This document shows, in pieces, positions 8,346 to 16,826 of a stretch of 64,000 bases of DNA. The notes beneath the pieces are model-generated. The model was given only the letters and a program-made list of their open reading frames with translations. It had not been told where the DNA came from and ran no database searches. Where the stretch lies: contig NZ_CP095043.1 in assembly GCF_022919175.1 (NCBI RefSeq), forward strand, positions 3,100,001 through 3,164,000, in the 5' to 3' direction. Position 1 is the first letter of the stretch; each line of letters starts with the position of its first letter. This stretch comes from Leucobacter rhizosphaerae. Its GTDB lineage: Bacteria; Actinomycetota; Actinomycetes; Actinomycetales; Microbacteriaceae. A program made the translations under genes and the position numbers.

Positions 8346-9629
8346 TTACGCTGCAGATGCGGCACCGCGAAGCGACGCCGCGAGAATCCCGGCGTAGAGC
8401 GGGACACGGACGATCCGGTCGACCATGCGGGCGAGCTCGTGCTCCGGCGCCTCGTCGAGCGCCGCGCGAACGTGCCGCTGCGCGACCGTCTGGTTCCCGC
8501 CGAGCCACCACACCCAGGCGCTCAGCGCGAGGAGAGCGGGGCGCTCGGGAGCGGGCGACTCGGAGATCACCGTGAGGAGCCGGGTGCGGATGGTGTGCAG
8601 TCGCGCGTGGTCGGTGAACTCCGGGCAGATCGAGGCCAGCACCCGCCGGATCGACCACCCGGGGCGGGCGGCGGTCTGCGGGTCCGCGTCGAGGTCCACG
8701 GCGACGTCGGTGAAGGGGCGAGCCGACATGTCCCGTGCCAGCTCCGCGGGGAACTCCGGTCGCGTGAGGATCCCCAGAGCGATGAGCAGCCAGCGATCCG
8801 GGTGCGCCGCCGCGTGGATCACCGCGGCGGTGGCGGCCGCGCTCAGGCCGGGGCCCTCGGAGCGGAGCGCCCGCGTCGCTGTTGCCGTGTCGTGAAACCA
8901 CTGCGGCACGTCGTATCCGCGGAGGCCCGGGCCTGCTCCTGGTGATGGGAGGCTCTCCGTGGCCGAATCCACGTCAGAGTCCGATCCCGGTGATGGTGCC
9001 GCAGGCATATGAGCAGGCGCCGGCACCTGCGTCAGTGCGGCCAGCGCCCGGGCGACGGCCCGCGCGCGGCGCCCGTCAGGCGTGGGAATCGCTCCGAGCT
9101 CGGAGAGGCGCGGCACGGGTGGCCCGTGCACGCTCGCTTCGAGGGCCACCGGGCTCGTCGCGATGTCGCTGAGCGGGTGGCCCGCACTCGGGGGATCCGG
9201 TTCGAGGTAGCTCGCCCAGCCGTCGGGGGCGAGACAGCAGAGTTCCCTGATCCCGATGCGCTCGCGACGCAGGCGGCGTTCGATTCGACGGGCGAGGCGA
9301 ACCCACGGCACACCCCCCGCGGCGGCGAAGGTGTGTGCGCTCGAGATCACGATGGCCGGTGCAGAGCCTGACCTGCCGACGGCCCCGCTCGTGCGGAGGA
9401 TGTCGACCACAAGTTCGAGCAGTTGCGCAGTGGTGCGCGGATCGTCGGGCTCCGGGAGGTCCATGCGCACCGCCCGCCCGGCGCGGGCCTCGGCGAAGAG
9501 CACCACGAACAGGCTGCCCTGCGCGGTGAACCCGGTGAGCTGCGGGAGCGCGGCGAGGAAGTCCGCGGTGCCGTGGCACGTGATGACGCGGGAGGGATCT
9601 TCGGGGAGGTCGTCGGAGAGATCGTTCAT
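8346..9629 (-). CDS. DUF4192 domain-containing protein
   Basis: Conserved actinobacterial protein of unknown function (427 aa). The family signature is at the N-terminus: a short lead, then a block on chromosome-like text ITCHGTADFLAALPQLTGF followed by SLFVVLFAEARAGRA and RMDLPEPDD. Start ATG 9629 has GAGGA about seven bases before it; an in-frame ATG at 9674 is possible. There is no signal peptide, membrane segment or catalytic motif. The gene is convergent with the SDR gene, only 26 bp apart, and no partner in the region explains it. Confidence 0.75.
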   Translation of the reverse strand: MNDLSDDLPEDPSRVITCHGTADFLAALPQLTGFTAQGSLFVVLFAEARAGRAVRMDLPEPDDPRTTAQLLELVVDILRTSGAVGRSGSAPAIVISSAHTFAAAGGVPWVRLARRIERRLRRERIGIRELCCLAPDGWASYLEPDPPSAGHPLSDIATSPVALEASVHGPPVPRLSELGAIPTPDGRRARAVARALAALTQVPAPAHMPAAPSPGSDSDVDSATESLPSPGAGPGLRGYDVPQWFHDTATATRALRSEGPGLSAAATAAVIHAAAHPDRWLLIALGILTRPEFPAELARDMSARPFTDVAVDLDADPQTAARPGWSIRRVLASICPEFTDHARLHTIRTRLLTVISESPAPERPALLALSAWVWWLGGNQTVAQRHVRAALDEAPEHELARMVDRIVRVPLYAGILAASLRGAASAA

Positions 9630-9720
9630 GGTCCGATCCTCGGCGATGGAGGCAGGCCGAGGCGGGTTCTCCACAGTAGGGGTCGAGGCCGAATGAAATC
9701 GGATGAGAGTGGCGGGATGT

Positions 9721-9767
9721 GAGCGGAGGTCGATCCACCCGAATAGCAGGTGGACCGACCTCCGCTC
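9721..9767 (-). terminator. Strong hairpin terminator after the FAD-binding gene
   Basis: GAGCGGAGGTCG at 9721-9732 pairs perfectly with 9756-9767, and an inner CCACC/GGTGG stem closes on a nine-base loop. The hairpin lies 16 bases beyond the stop of the 9783-11561 gene. The T-tract after it is poor, as usual in high-GC actinobacteria. Confidence 0.7.
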
Positions 9768-9782
9768 GGCTGACCGCTCATG

Positions 9783-11561
9783 CTACTCGACGAGCTTGCC
9801 CTCGACCGTGTCGTCGGCGGCCGCGTAGGCCAGATCGCGGAAGGATTCGGGGGCCTCGGCGACCCGCTCGAAGGTGACGCCGGTCGACGGCGACCACACC
9901 ATGTTTCCGCGGAACTCGTCGTTCATCTCGGGGAAGTCGGAGCGGTTGTGGCAGCCGCGGGTCTCGCGCCGTTCCAGCGCGCACTCGAGCGTGGCGCGGG
10001 CCGCGAGCATCGATCCGTAGAGATCGAATGCGTGGGCGAGGTCGTCGAATCCGGCGATGTCGGGGTGCGCGGTGACCCGAGCGACCCGCTCCTCGAGCGC
10101 GTCGAGCTTCGCGAGCCCTGCGCGCAGCCCCTCCTCGTCGCGGACGACACCCGCGTGCTCGGTCATCAGATCGCGCAGCGCGCGCTGCAGCCGACGCGGG
10201 CTCTCCGTGCTCTTCGCGGCCGAGGCTGCATCGCCCGCGCCGAGCAGCCCCTGCATCTCCGCCCGGGCCGCGGCGACCGCCGCGGGATCCCGATGCACCG
10301 TCGTCAGCCCGCTCACGTACTCGGCCGCGTCCTCGCCGGTGATCCGACCGTAGACGAGCAGCTCGATGAGGGAGTTACCGCCCAGGCGATTCGCTCCGTG
10401 CAGGCCGCTCGACGCCTCGCCGATGGCGTACAGACCCGCGACGCCGGTGCCGTGATCCTCGGGGCGCACCCAGACTCCGCCCATGGAGTAGTGCGCCGTG
10501 GGTGCGATCTCGATCGGCTGCTCGGTGATGTCGAGCATCTGGAGATCGATGAGGTTGCGGTAGACGCGGGGGAGCTTCGAGAGGATCTGCTCGCGCGGCA
10601 GGTGGGACACGTCGAGGAACACGCCGCCGTTCGTGGTGCCGCGGCCCTCGATGATCTCGGTGTAGCTCGCGAGCGCAACGCGGTCGCGGGTCGAGAGCTC
10701 CATGCGCTCGGGGTCGTAGCGCTCCATGTAGCGCTCGCCGAGGGCGTTGCGCAGGATCCCGCCCTCACCGCGAGCGGCCTCCGAGACGAGCATGCCCGCG
10801 GCGTCGGCGGGCTCGAGGATCCCGGACGGGTGGAACTGCACGAGCTCGGCGTCGCGGATCTTGCCGCCCGCGAGGGCCGCGAGGCGGAACGAGTCGCCGG
10901 TGTTCTCGTCGCGCCGCGAGGAGGTGTTGCGCCAGATCCGGGTGTGGCCGCCGGCGGCGAGAATCACGGCGTCTGCGTGGATCACCACGGGGGAGCCGTC
11001 GACGATGTCGAAGCCGTAGGCGCCGAAGATCTTGCCGTCGCTCTCGAGCAGGCGCGTGATGTACACGGTGTCGATGATGGGCACGCGCAGCTCGGAGGCG
11101 CGACGCATGAGCGTGCGCTGGATCTCGAGTCCCGTGTAGTCGCCCGCGTAGCAGGTGCGGCGGTACTTGTGGGCGCCGAAGAAGCGCTGGCTGATGCGAC
11201 CGTCGGCCTCGCGCGCGAAGGGCATGCCCCAGCGCTCGAGATCCTCGATGCCCTGAGCAGCACCGCGGGTGACGATTTCGACGATCGCGGGATCGGCCAG
11301 GTAGTAGGACTCGCGCAGCGTGTCGGCGGCGTGCTGCTGCCAGCTGTCCTCGGGGTCGATGGTGCCGAGAGCGGCGTTGATCCCGCCCGCGGCAAGAGTC
11401 GTGTGCGCGTCGTGGGCGCGGCGCTTGCCGACGGCGAGGACCTGGATCCCGCGCTCGGCGAGTTCGATGGACGCGCGGAGGCCGGCGCCGCCGGTTCCGA
11501 TCACGAGGACGGAGGTGGCGAGCAGGCGCTCGGTGCGGCTGGATGATGCTGTCGTGGTCAT
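9783..11561 (-). CDS. FAD-binding protein of the SdhA/FrdA/NadB family
   Basis: Flavoprotein (592 aa) like the large subunit of fumarate reductase or succinate dehydrogenase. It has VIGTGGAGLRASIEL, AHTTLAAGGINAALG with the His typical of covalent or tight FAD sites, RTCYAGDYTG, ELVQFHPSG, HYSMGGV with GLYAIGEASSGLHGANRLGGNSL, and a C-terminal helical domain with GCHNRSDFPE. Start ATG 11561 is preferred; 11615 is a longer option. No iron-sulfur or membrane subunit is adjacent, so it is not a normal Sdh complex. It is divergent from a LysR gene that probably controls it. It could be a soluble fumarate reductase or a second aspartate oxidase; nadB at 2969 makes the latter less needed. Confidence 0.8.
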   Translation of the reverse strand: MTTTASSSRTERLLATSVLVIGTGGAGLRASIELAERGIQVLAVGKRRAHDAHTTLAAGGINAALGTIDPEDSWQQHAADTLRESYYLADPAIVEIVTRGAAQGIEDLERWGMPFAREADGRISQRFFGAHKYRRTCYAGDYTGLEIQRTLMRRASELRVPIIDTVYITRLLESDGKIFGAYGFDIVDGSPVVIHADAVILAAGGHTRIWRNTSSRRDENTGDSFRLAALAGGKIRDAELVQFHPSGILEPADAAGMLVSEAARGEGGILRNALGERYMERYDPERMELSTRDRVALASYTEIIEGRGTTNGGVFLDVSHLPREQILSKLPRVYRNLIDLQMLDITEQPIEIAPTAHYSMGGVWVRPEDHGTGVAGLYAIGEASSGLHGANRLGGNSLIELLVYGRITGEDAAEYVSGLTTVHRDPAAVAAARAEMQGLLGAGDAASAAKSTESPRRLQRALRDLMTEHAGVVRDEEGLRAGLAKLDALEERVARVTAHPDIAGFDDLAHAFDLYGSMLAARATLECALERRETRGCHNRSDFPEMNDEFRGNMVWSPSTGVTFERVAEAPESFRDLAYAAADDTVEGKLVE

Positions 11562-11596
11562 GGACACCACGTTAGGGACGCGCTTTCGATTACTCC

Positions 11597-11616
11597 AATG
11601 AATAGTTCGGATCATT
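11597..11616 (+). promoter_or_regulatory. Candidate LysR operator between the divergent genes
   Basis: AATGA at 11597-11601 and TCATT at 11612-11616 form an inverted repeat around ten bases in an AT-rich island of this GC-rich sequence. It lies 36 bases before one start codon and 36 before the other, the usual place for a LysR-type site governing both genes. Confidence 0.45.
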
Positions 11617-11652
11617 ACGATGCGTGTACGCTATGAATATGAGGCGAGCACG

Positions 11653-12600
11653 ATGAATCTCGATCAGCTGCGGAGCTTCGCGGAGGTGGCGCACACGGGT
11701 CACTTCACGCGCGCGGCCGAGCGGCTGCATCTCGCTCAGCCCTCGCTCAGCCGGCAGATCTCCACGCTCGAGGCGGAACTCGGCGTCGAACTCCTGCACC
11801 GCACCCGCGGTCACGTTGCACTCACGACTGCGGGGGAGCGCCTGCTGCCGCTGGCACGGCGCATGCTCGCGGACGCCGAGACAGCGCGCGGGGAGATGGC
11901 CGAGCTCGCGGGTCTGCGGCGGGGTCGCATCCGCATGGGCGCAACGCCGACGCTGTGCACGAGCCTCGTCGTCGAAGTGCTCGCGGATTTTCACGAGCGG
12001 TACCCCGGTATCGACATCGAGATTCTCGAGCGAGGATCGCGGAGCCTGATCGCCGCGCTCATGGAGGGGACGCTCGACCTCGCGCTGATCGTGACCAGCG
12101 TCTCCTCGGGTTCCGCCCGCGCGGTGCTGGAGCACGAGCCGATCCTGAGCGAGCGACTCGTGGTGGTGTCGGCCGCGGCCGGGCCGGATCCGTTCGCGAG
12201 CGCGAACGGCACGGGAGTCGAGCTCCGTGAGCTCGCCGTCGTGCCGCACGTGTCGTTCCCGGAGAACTACGACCTCCGTGTGGCAATGGACGCGGCCTTC
12301 CACGCCGAGGGCCTCACGCCGGTGGTCGCGGTCGAGGGCGCCGAGATGGACGCGGCGCTGCGGTTCGCGGAGCGCGGCATCGGGGTCGCGGTGGTGCCCG
12401 CGATGGTCGCAGTGGATCGGCCGCTGCTCCGCGCCACCCCATTGGCCGATCCGGCACTCCTCCGCACGGTGAGCGTGGCGCGCCGCTCGGACATGGCGCC
12501 GACCCCGTCGAGTGCGGCGCTGCAGGCGCTGATCCGGGAGATCGCCGACCGGCTCACCGCGCCGGGTGCGGCGACCGCCGACCTCGTGACCCGGATGTAG
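11653..12600 (+). CDS. LysR family transcriptional regulator
   Basis: Winged-helix regulator (315 aa). The N-terminal domain reads DQLRSFAEVAHTGHFTRAAE, then LAQPSLSRQISTLE and LFHRT-like LLHRTRGHVALTTAGE, the standard LysR DNA-binding pattern; residues 90-300 are the periplasmic-binding-like effector domain (IRMGATPTLC onward). Start ATG 11653 has GAGG eight bases upstream. It is divergent from the SdhA-like flavoprotein gene, so a dicarboxylate or related effector is likely, but this is inference from position. Confidence 0.9.
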   Translation: MNLDQLRSFAEVAHTGHFTRAAERLHLAQPSLSRQISTLEAELGVELLHRTRGHVALTTAGERLLPLARRMLADAETARGEMAELAGLRRGRIRMGATPTLCTSLVVEVLADFHERYPGIDIEILERGSRSLIAALMEGTLDLALIVTSVSSGSARAVLEHEPILSERLVVVSAAAGPDPFASANGTGVELRELAVVPHVSFPENYDLRVAMDAAFHAEGLTPVVAVEGAEMDAALRFAERGIGVAVVPAMVAVDRPLLRATPLADPALLRTVSVARRSDMAPTPSSAALQALIREIADRLTAPGAATADLVTRM

Positions 12601-12743
12601 CGGTGCTGGGTCCCGCGCTATACCGGGGCCGGGCCCGGCGCGGGTCCGGATCCCGATCCGAGCGTCACTTGGGGAGGAGATTTCGATTCCTACGGAGCGA
12701 ACTGGGGTATTGGATCCTCAATTGCTGAGATCTCCGCAATCAG

Positions 12744-12820
12744 TGGCGCCGGGCAGAAGTGGCGCCGGGCAAACCTGGCGCCGGGCAGAACTGGCGCCGG
12801 GCAGAACTGGCGCCGGGCCC
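12744..12820 (+). repeat. Tandem repeat, five copies of a 16-bp unit
   Basis: TGGCGCCGGGCAGAAC or a one-to-three-base variant occurs at 12744, 12760, 12776 and 12792, with a partial fifth copy at 12808. Each unit contains the palindrome GGCGCC. The array fills the space between the convergent lysR and sufU genes; the rest of 12601-12852 shows no other structure. Confidence 0.9.
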
Positions 12821-12852
12821 CCGGACACCCGCGCGGCCCGAGCCAAAACCCC

Positions 12853-13323
12853 CTACGCCCGCTGCGCGTCGATCTGCTTGAGATCCGCCTCGAGCGCCAC
12901 CCAGCCGAGCATCGCGCACTTCACGCGCATCACGAACTTCGAGACCCCCTGCAGAGCGACCGCGTCGCCGAGCAGCTCCTCATCGGGCTCGCCGGCGCCG
13001 CGCGCCTGGATCATTTCGCGGAACGCGTCGATCCGCTCCTGGGTCTGCTCGACCGTAAGCTCCTCCTCGCGCAGCAGCTGGGAGAGGATCGAGGCGGAGG
13101 CCATCGAGATGGAGCACCCCTGCCCGTCCCAGGCGAGACCGGTGACGTTCCCCGTCGCGGGGTCCACCGCGATCGAGACGTCGATCTCGTCGCCGCAGCT
13201 CGGATTGAACTCGTGGTGCGACGCCGTGAGCGCACCCTCCGACGGCTCGAGCGTTCCCTTGCCGATCGGACGCTTCGAATGATCCAGGATGACCTCCTGG
13301 TAGAGCCCGTCGAGTGCGCTCAT
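12853..13323 (-). CDS. sufU: Fe-S cluster assembly sulfur-transfer protein SufU
   Basis: Zinc-containing sulfur acceptor (156 aa) that takes persulfide sulfur from SufS. It begins LDGLYQEVILDHSKRP and shows the conserved cysteines in NPSCGDEI, GQGCSIS and VKCAMLGW, with Asp in GDEI as zinc ligand. Start ATG 13323 overlaps the sufS stop by four bases, so the two are one transcript and probably made in equal amounts. The SufBCD scaffold genes are not in this window. Confidence 0.95.
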   Translation of the reverse strand: MSALDGLYQEVILDHSKRPIGKGTLEPSEGALTASHHEFNPSCGDEIDVSIAVDPATGNVTGLAWDGQGCSISMASASILSQLLREEELTVEQTQERIDAFREMIQARGAGEPDEELLGDAVALQGVSKFVMRVKCAMLGWVALEADLKQIDAQRA

Positions 13324-14615
13324 GCCGCCACCTCCACACCGAAGTACCGCTGGGCGCCGCGGAGCGCGTCGAGGAATCGGTCGATCTCGTCCTCGGTGGT
13401 CGTGAGGTGCACACTCGCGCGGGTGCTCGACGTGATGCCGAGCGCGCGGTGCAACGGCTGCGCGCAGTGGTGGCCGACCCGCACGAGGATCCCCTGCTCG
13501 TCGAGGAACTGACCGACGTCGTGCGCGTGCAGGCCGTCGACCGACACCGCCGCGAGGGCCACGCGCTGCGCGGGATCTGCGGGGCCGAGGAGTCGCAGCC
13601 CGGGGGTCGCGGTGATGCCCTCGACCAGGCGCTCGACCAGCTCATGCTCGCGAGCCGCGGCGCGCTCCATGCCGACGGTGCGGGAGAACGCGATCGCGGC
13701 CCCGAGACCGACCACCTGGGAGACCGGCTGCGTGCCGGGCTCGAAGCGGAGCGGCGGAGGCATGAACTCGGCGGCCTCCATGGTCACTCGGGTGATCGCG
13801 GACCCGCCGGTGCGCGCAGGCGGTAGCGCGGCCAGAGCTTCGGGGCGGCCGTACAGTACGCCGATCCCGTTCGGTCCGAGCATCTTGTGCCCGGAGAACG
13901 CGGCGAAGTCGACGCCGAGCGCGGCGAAATCGACGGGGATGTGCGGCACCGACTGGCATGCATCGAGCACGGTCACGGCGCCGACGGCGCCGGCGAGTTC
14001 GACCACCTCGGCGACGGGTGCGACGTAGCCGGTCACGTTCGACACGTGGGCGAAGGCGACGATGCGGGTGCGCGGGGTGATCGCCGCGCGGGCGTCGTCG
14101 ATGGTCCAGGTGCCGTCCGGCCTCACCGGGATGTAGCGGAACGTCGCGCCGGTCTTGGTGGCGAGTCGCTGCCACGGGATCAGGTTCGCGTGGTGCTCCG
14201 CCTCGGTGACCAGGATCTCGTCACCGGCGCCGAGGAGGTAGCGGTCGCTGCCCTCGACCCCGAGGCCGGCGTTCGCCTCGCCGATCCCGAGCGCCACGAG
14301 GTTGAGCGCGTCGGTCGCATTCTCGGCCCACACGATCTGATCGGGGGAGCCGGCACCGACGAACTCGGCCACCGCCGCGCGCGCGCCCTCGAAGGCCGCG
14401 GTCGCCGCGCCCACGGCACCGCTCGTGCCCCGGTGCACCGCCGAGTTCGCGGTCTCGAGGAACGTGCGTTCCGCGTCGAGGACGGCTCCCGGCCGCTGCG
14501 AGGTCGCTGCGGCGTCGAGGTAGGCGACCGTCCGCCCATCCTCGCGAGCGGGAAGGCTGAAATACGGGAAGGCCGCGCGCAACTCGGCGACCTCCGCTGG
14601 GGTAAGCGCAGGCAT
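13320..14615 (-). CDS. sufS: Cysteine desulfurase SufS
   Basis: Group II PLP-dependent cysteine desulfurase (431 aa) supplying sulfur to SufU for Fe-S assembly. It shows YLDAAATSQRP, ENATDALNLVA, TEAEHHANLIPW, DACQSVPH, the PLP lysine in FSGHKMLGPNGIG and the catalytic cysteine in RVGHHCAQPLH. ATG 14615 is chosen, with ATG 14624 an equal alternative in frame. It is followed directly by sufU. It differs from the nad-operon desulfurase (5516), which is of the NifS/IscS type. Confidence 0.95.
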   Translation of the reverse strand: MPALTPAEVAELRAAFPYFSLPAREDGRTVAYLDAAATSQRPGAVLDAERTFLETANSAVHRGTSGAVGAATAAFEGARAAVAEFVGAGSPDQIVWAENATDALNLVALGIGEANAGLGVEGSDRYLLGAGDEILVTEAEHHANLIPWQRLATKTGATFRYIPVRPDGTWTIDDARAAITPRTRIVAFAHVSNVTGYVAPVAEVVELAGAVGAVTVLDACQSVPHIPVDFAALGVDFAAFSGHKMLGPNGIGVLYGRPEALAALPPARTGGSAITRVTMEAAEFMPPPLRFEPGTQPVSQVVGLGAAIAFSRTVGMERAAAREHELVERLVEGITATPGLRLLGPADPAQRVALAAVSVDGLHAHDVGQFLDEQGILVRVGHHCAQPLHRALGITSSTRASVHLTTTEDEIDRFLDALRGAQRYFGVEVAA

Positions 14616-14681
14616 GACTCCCATTCTTCCACCTGCGGGTCCGCGGGTGGTACGAGGGCTACAACGGCGCGGTGCCGTGGT

Positions 14682-14720
14682 GTATTCCGTGCGGTGCCGC
14701 GGAGTATTCCGTACGGCGCC
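14682..14720 (+). repeat. Direct repeat between sufS and the TRIC gene
   Basis: GTATTCCGTGCGGTGCC at 14682-14698 recurs with two changes at 14704-14720, a 22-bp step. It lies upstream of sufS on one strand and of the TRIC gene on the other, so it may be a regulator site, but no known consensus fits. Confidence 0.45.
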
Positions 14721-14772
14721 CCAGAGCGGGTGCGCGACGCGGGTCGGGATCGCGCGCAGTACACTCGGGCCC

Positions 14773-15405
14773 GTGGCAACCTCCATCCTCACCGAGATCC
14801 TGCAGCTCGCCGGCATTCTGGCGTTCGCCATCTCCGGGGCACTCGTAGGGGTGCGGCGGCAGCTCGATCTGCTCGGGGTGATCGTCGTCGGCGCGTCCAC
14901 CGGGGTGGGCGGCGGGATCCTGCGCGACATGCTCATCGGGGTGCATCCGCCGCTGTCGTTCCTGCACTGGCAGAACCTCACCGTCGCCATCGCAGGATCG
15001 CTCGTCGTGTTCGTGCTGCACCCGGGATTCGCGCGGATCCGCCACTTCGAGATCGTGTTCGACGCCTTCGGACTGGGGCTGTTCTCCGCGAACGGCGCGG
15101 TCGTCGCCGCCGTCTCCGGCCAGACCGCGCTCACCTCGGTGCTCGTGGGGGCCATCACGGCGATCGGCGGCGGCGTGATCCGTGACGTGCTGGTGAACAC
15201 GGTGCCGGGCGTGCTCACGCGGGAGCTGTACGCCGTCTCGGCCCTGCTGGGGGCGGGATCCGCGATCGCGATCCTGCGGCTCACGGGGGACGCTACCCTC
15301 GCGTCCCTGATCGGGGGCGCCCTCGCGGTGACACTCCGCCTCGCCTCTTACGCGCGCGGCTGGCACCTGCCGAAAGCGCGGTTCAGCGGCGACTCGACGG
15401 CGTGA
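14773..15405 (+). CDS. Trimeric intracellular cation channel family protein (YicG/UPF0126)
   Basis: Integral membrane protein (210 aa) with two related UPF0126/TRIC halves. Each has a glycine-rich GGGxxRD motif: GVGGGILRDML near residue 47 and IGGGVIRDVL near residue 133, between about seven hydrophobic helices. Bacterial members form small cation channels; a role in glycine uptake has also been suggested, so function is not settled. Start GTG 14773 lacks a Shine-Dalgarno; TACACT seven bases upstream suggests a leaderless start. The 3' end overlaps the convergent MFS gene by 23 bp. Confidence 0.85.
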   Translation: MATSILTEILQLAGILAFAISGALVGVRRQLDLLGVIVVGASTGVGGGILRDMLIGVHPPLSFLHWQNLTVAIAGSLVVFVLHPGFARIRHFEIVFDAFGLGLFSANGAVVAAVSGQTALTSVLVGAITAIGGGVIRDVLVNTVPGVLTRELYAVSALLGAGSAIAILRLTGDATLASLIGGALAVTLRLASYARGWHLPKARFSGDSTA

Positions 15406-16660
15406 GGATCCAGTTCGCGATCCCGAGCACCATGACGAGGGCCGCGGCGCCGAGGGGCAGGCTCATCGCGGGGTCGGTGCCGAGGTTCTCGGCGACGCTC
15501 CCGGTCGCCGCGGCCGCGAGCGACTGGCCGAGCATGAGCGCGGATCCCAGCATCGTCATGACGGTGGCCGAGCGCCCGACCGGGCTGCGCTGCGCGCCGA
15601 AGCCGTAGAGCGTCACGAGCAGGGGGCCGATCCCGATGCCGGTGAGCGCCAGACTGACGAGGATGGTGCCGACGCTGTCCGCCTGCGCCATCAGCGCCTC
15701 ACCCGCGACGATGAACACGGCGAACGCGAGCCATCGGTGGCGCAGGGTGAACTTGGGGGAAAACAGCGCGACGCAGAGGGCGAGGATCGCGGACCCCACG
15801 CCCATGACGCCGTAGAGCAGCCCGGCCGACTCGGCGGAGCCGGCGTCCTGCATGAACGCGGTGAGCGACGTGAGCGTCGACCCGAAGACGAGACCGACGG
15901 TGAAGATGCCGCCGACGACGACGAGCAGGGTCGGGCGCGCGAGCTCCGATGCGGGCGCGAGGGTGGCAGCGCGTTCGGCGGCGGATTTGGCCGGTGCGCT
16001 CGTGTGATGGAGGGCGAACGCCACGACGAAGACGAGGGTGAGGATCGCGGCGCCCGCGACGGGCGCCCACGCGCCCATCGTCGTCGCGAGGACCCCCACG
16101 ACCACAGGGCCGAAGACGAACACCATCTCATCGGCGGCGGACTCGTAAGCGAGCACGGTCGAGATCGTGCGCGGGCGGCGCTCAACCGGCAGATCCGTCT
16201 GGATGATCGTGACGAGCCGCGAGCGCGACATGGGGGAGGTCTGCGGTCCGGAGGCGCCGGTGATGAAGGCGACCGCGAGCATCACCCAGTTCGGCAGGTC
16301 GCTGTAGGCGACCCACGCGAGCGCACCGAGCGCGGCGCTGTTCACGATCGCGGCGATGAGCAGCGTCGGCCGCTGGCCGAAGCGGTCGGCGGCGGCGCCG
16401 ATGAACGGCCCGATGCTGGCCGCGCCGATCCCGACCAACGCCGACCCGAGGCCCGCGAGCTCGACGGAGCCGCGCGCGGACACGACCAGCGTGAGCACGC
16501 CGATCACCATCATTGCGAAGGGGAGCCGCGAGATGAAGGCCAGCGGGAAGTAGGTGACGCCCGTCTGCCCCAGCAGGGTGGTCGGCTGCGCGGGTGCGGT
16601 CGGCTGCGCGGCGGGTGCCGGGACCGGGTCTCCGGCGGCGGGTGATTCGGAAGGACGCAT
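15383..16660 (-). CDS. MFS transporter
   Basis: Twelve-helix major facilitator (425 aa) with a Pro/Ala-rich N-terminal tail of about 25 residues. The loop 2-3 signature is AADRFGQRP and helix 5 has GASGPQTSPMSRSR. It resembles actinobacterial drug or sugar exporters, but the substrate cannot be read. Start ATG 16660. The gene is convergent with the TRIC gene and stands alone otherwise. Confidence 0.82.
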   Translation of the reverse strand: MRPSESPAAGDPVPAPAAQPTAPAQPTTLLGQTGVTYFPLAFISRLPFAMMVIGVLTLVVSARGSVELAGLGSALVGIGAASIGPFIGAAADRFGQRPTLLIAAIVNSAALGALAWVAYSDLPNWVMLAVAFITGASGPQTSPMSRSRLVTIIQTDLPVERRPRTISTVLAYESAADEMVFVFGPVVVGVLATTMGAWAPVAGAAILTLVFVVAFALHHTSAPAKSAAERAATLAPASELARPTLLVVVGGIFTVGLVFGSTLTSLTAFMQDAGSAESAGLLYGVMGVGSAILALCVALFSPKFTLRHRWLAFAVFIVAGEALMAQADSVGTILVSLALTGIGIGPLLVTLYGFGAQRSPVGRSATVMTMLGSALMLGQSLAAAATGSVAENLGTDPAMSLPLGAAALVMVLGIANWILTPSSRR

Positions 16661-16723
16661 AGCCGACCGAGTTTACCAGAGCCGCGGGAGGGGCTTTGGT
16701 GGGGGTACGGGTTCGCCGCTCGG

Positions 16724-16787
16724 GCGGTTCTCACACGTCATGCGGATGAATTCGGCCGTCGGCGACCGCAGGAACGGTGAGAACCGC
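16724..16787 (-). terminator. Long-range inverted repeat after the DsbA-like gene
   Basis: GCGGTTCTCAC at 16724-16734 and GTGAGAACCGC at 16777-16787 are perfect reverse complements around 42 bases, which contain a further TGCGG/CCGCA pair. The repeat follows the stop of the gene ending at 16827 and precedes the MFS gene, so a terminator is the simplest reading. Confidence 0.5.
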
Positions 16788-16826
16788 GTGAGCTGCGAAT
16801 GGAGGGCGAGCAGCGCCCCGCGACCA

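Noticed and set aside
9783..11561. Second L-aspartate oxidase
   Set aside because: The sequence is closer to SdhA/FrdA than to NadB and an intact nadB is in the nad operon; the possibility is kept in the entry but not as the call.
12744..12820. CRISPR array
   Set aside because: The 16-bp units abut each other without spacers, and no cas genes are present.
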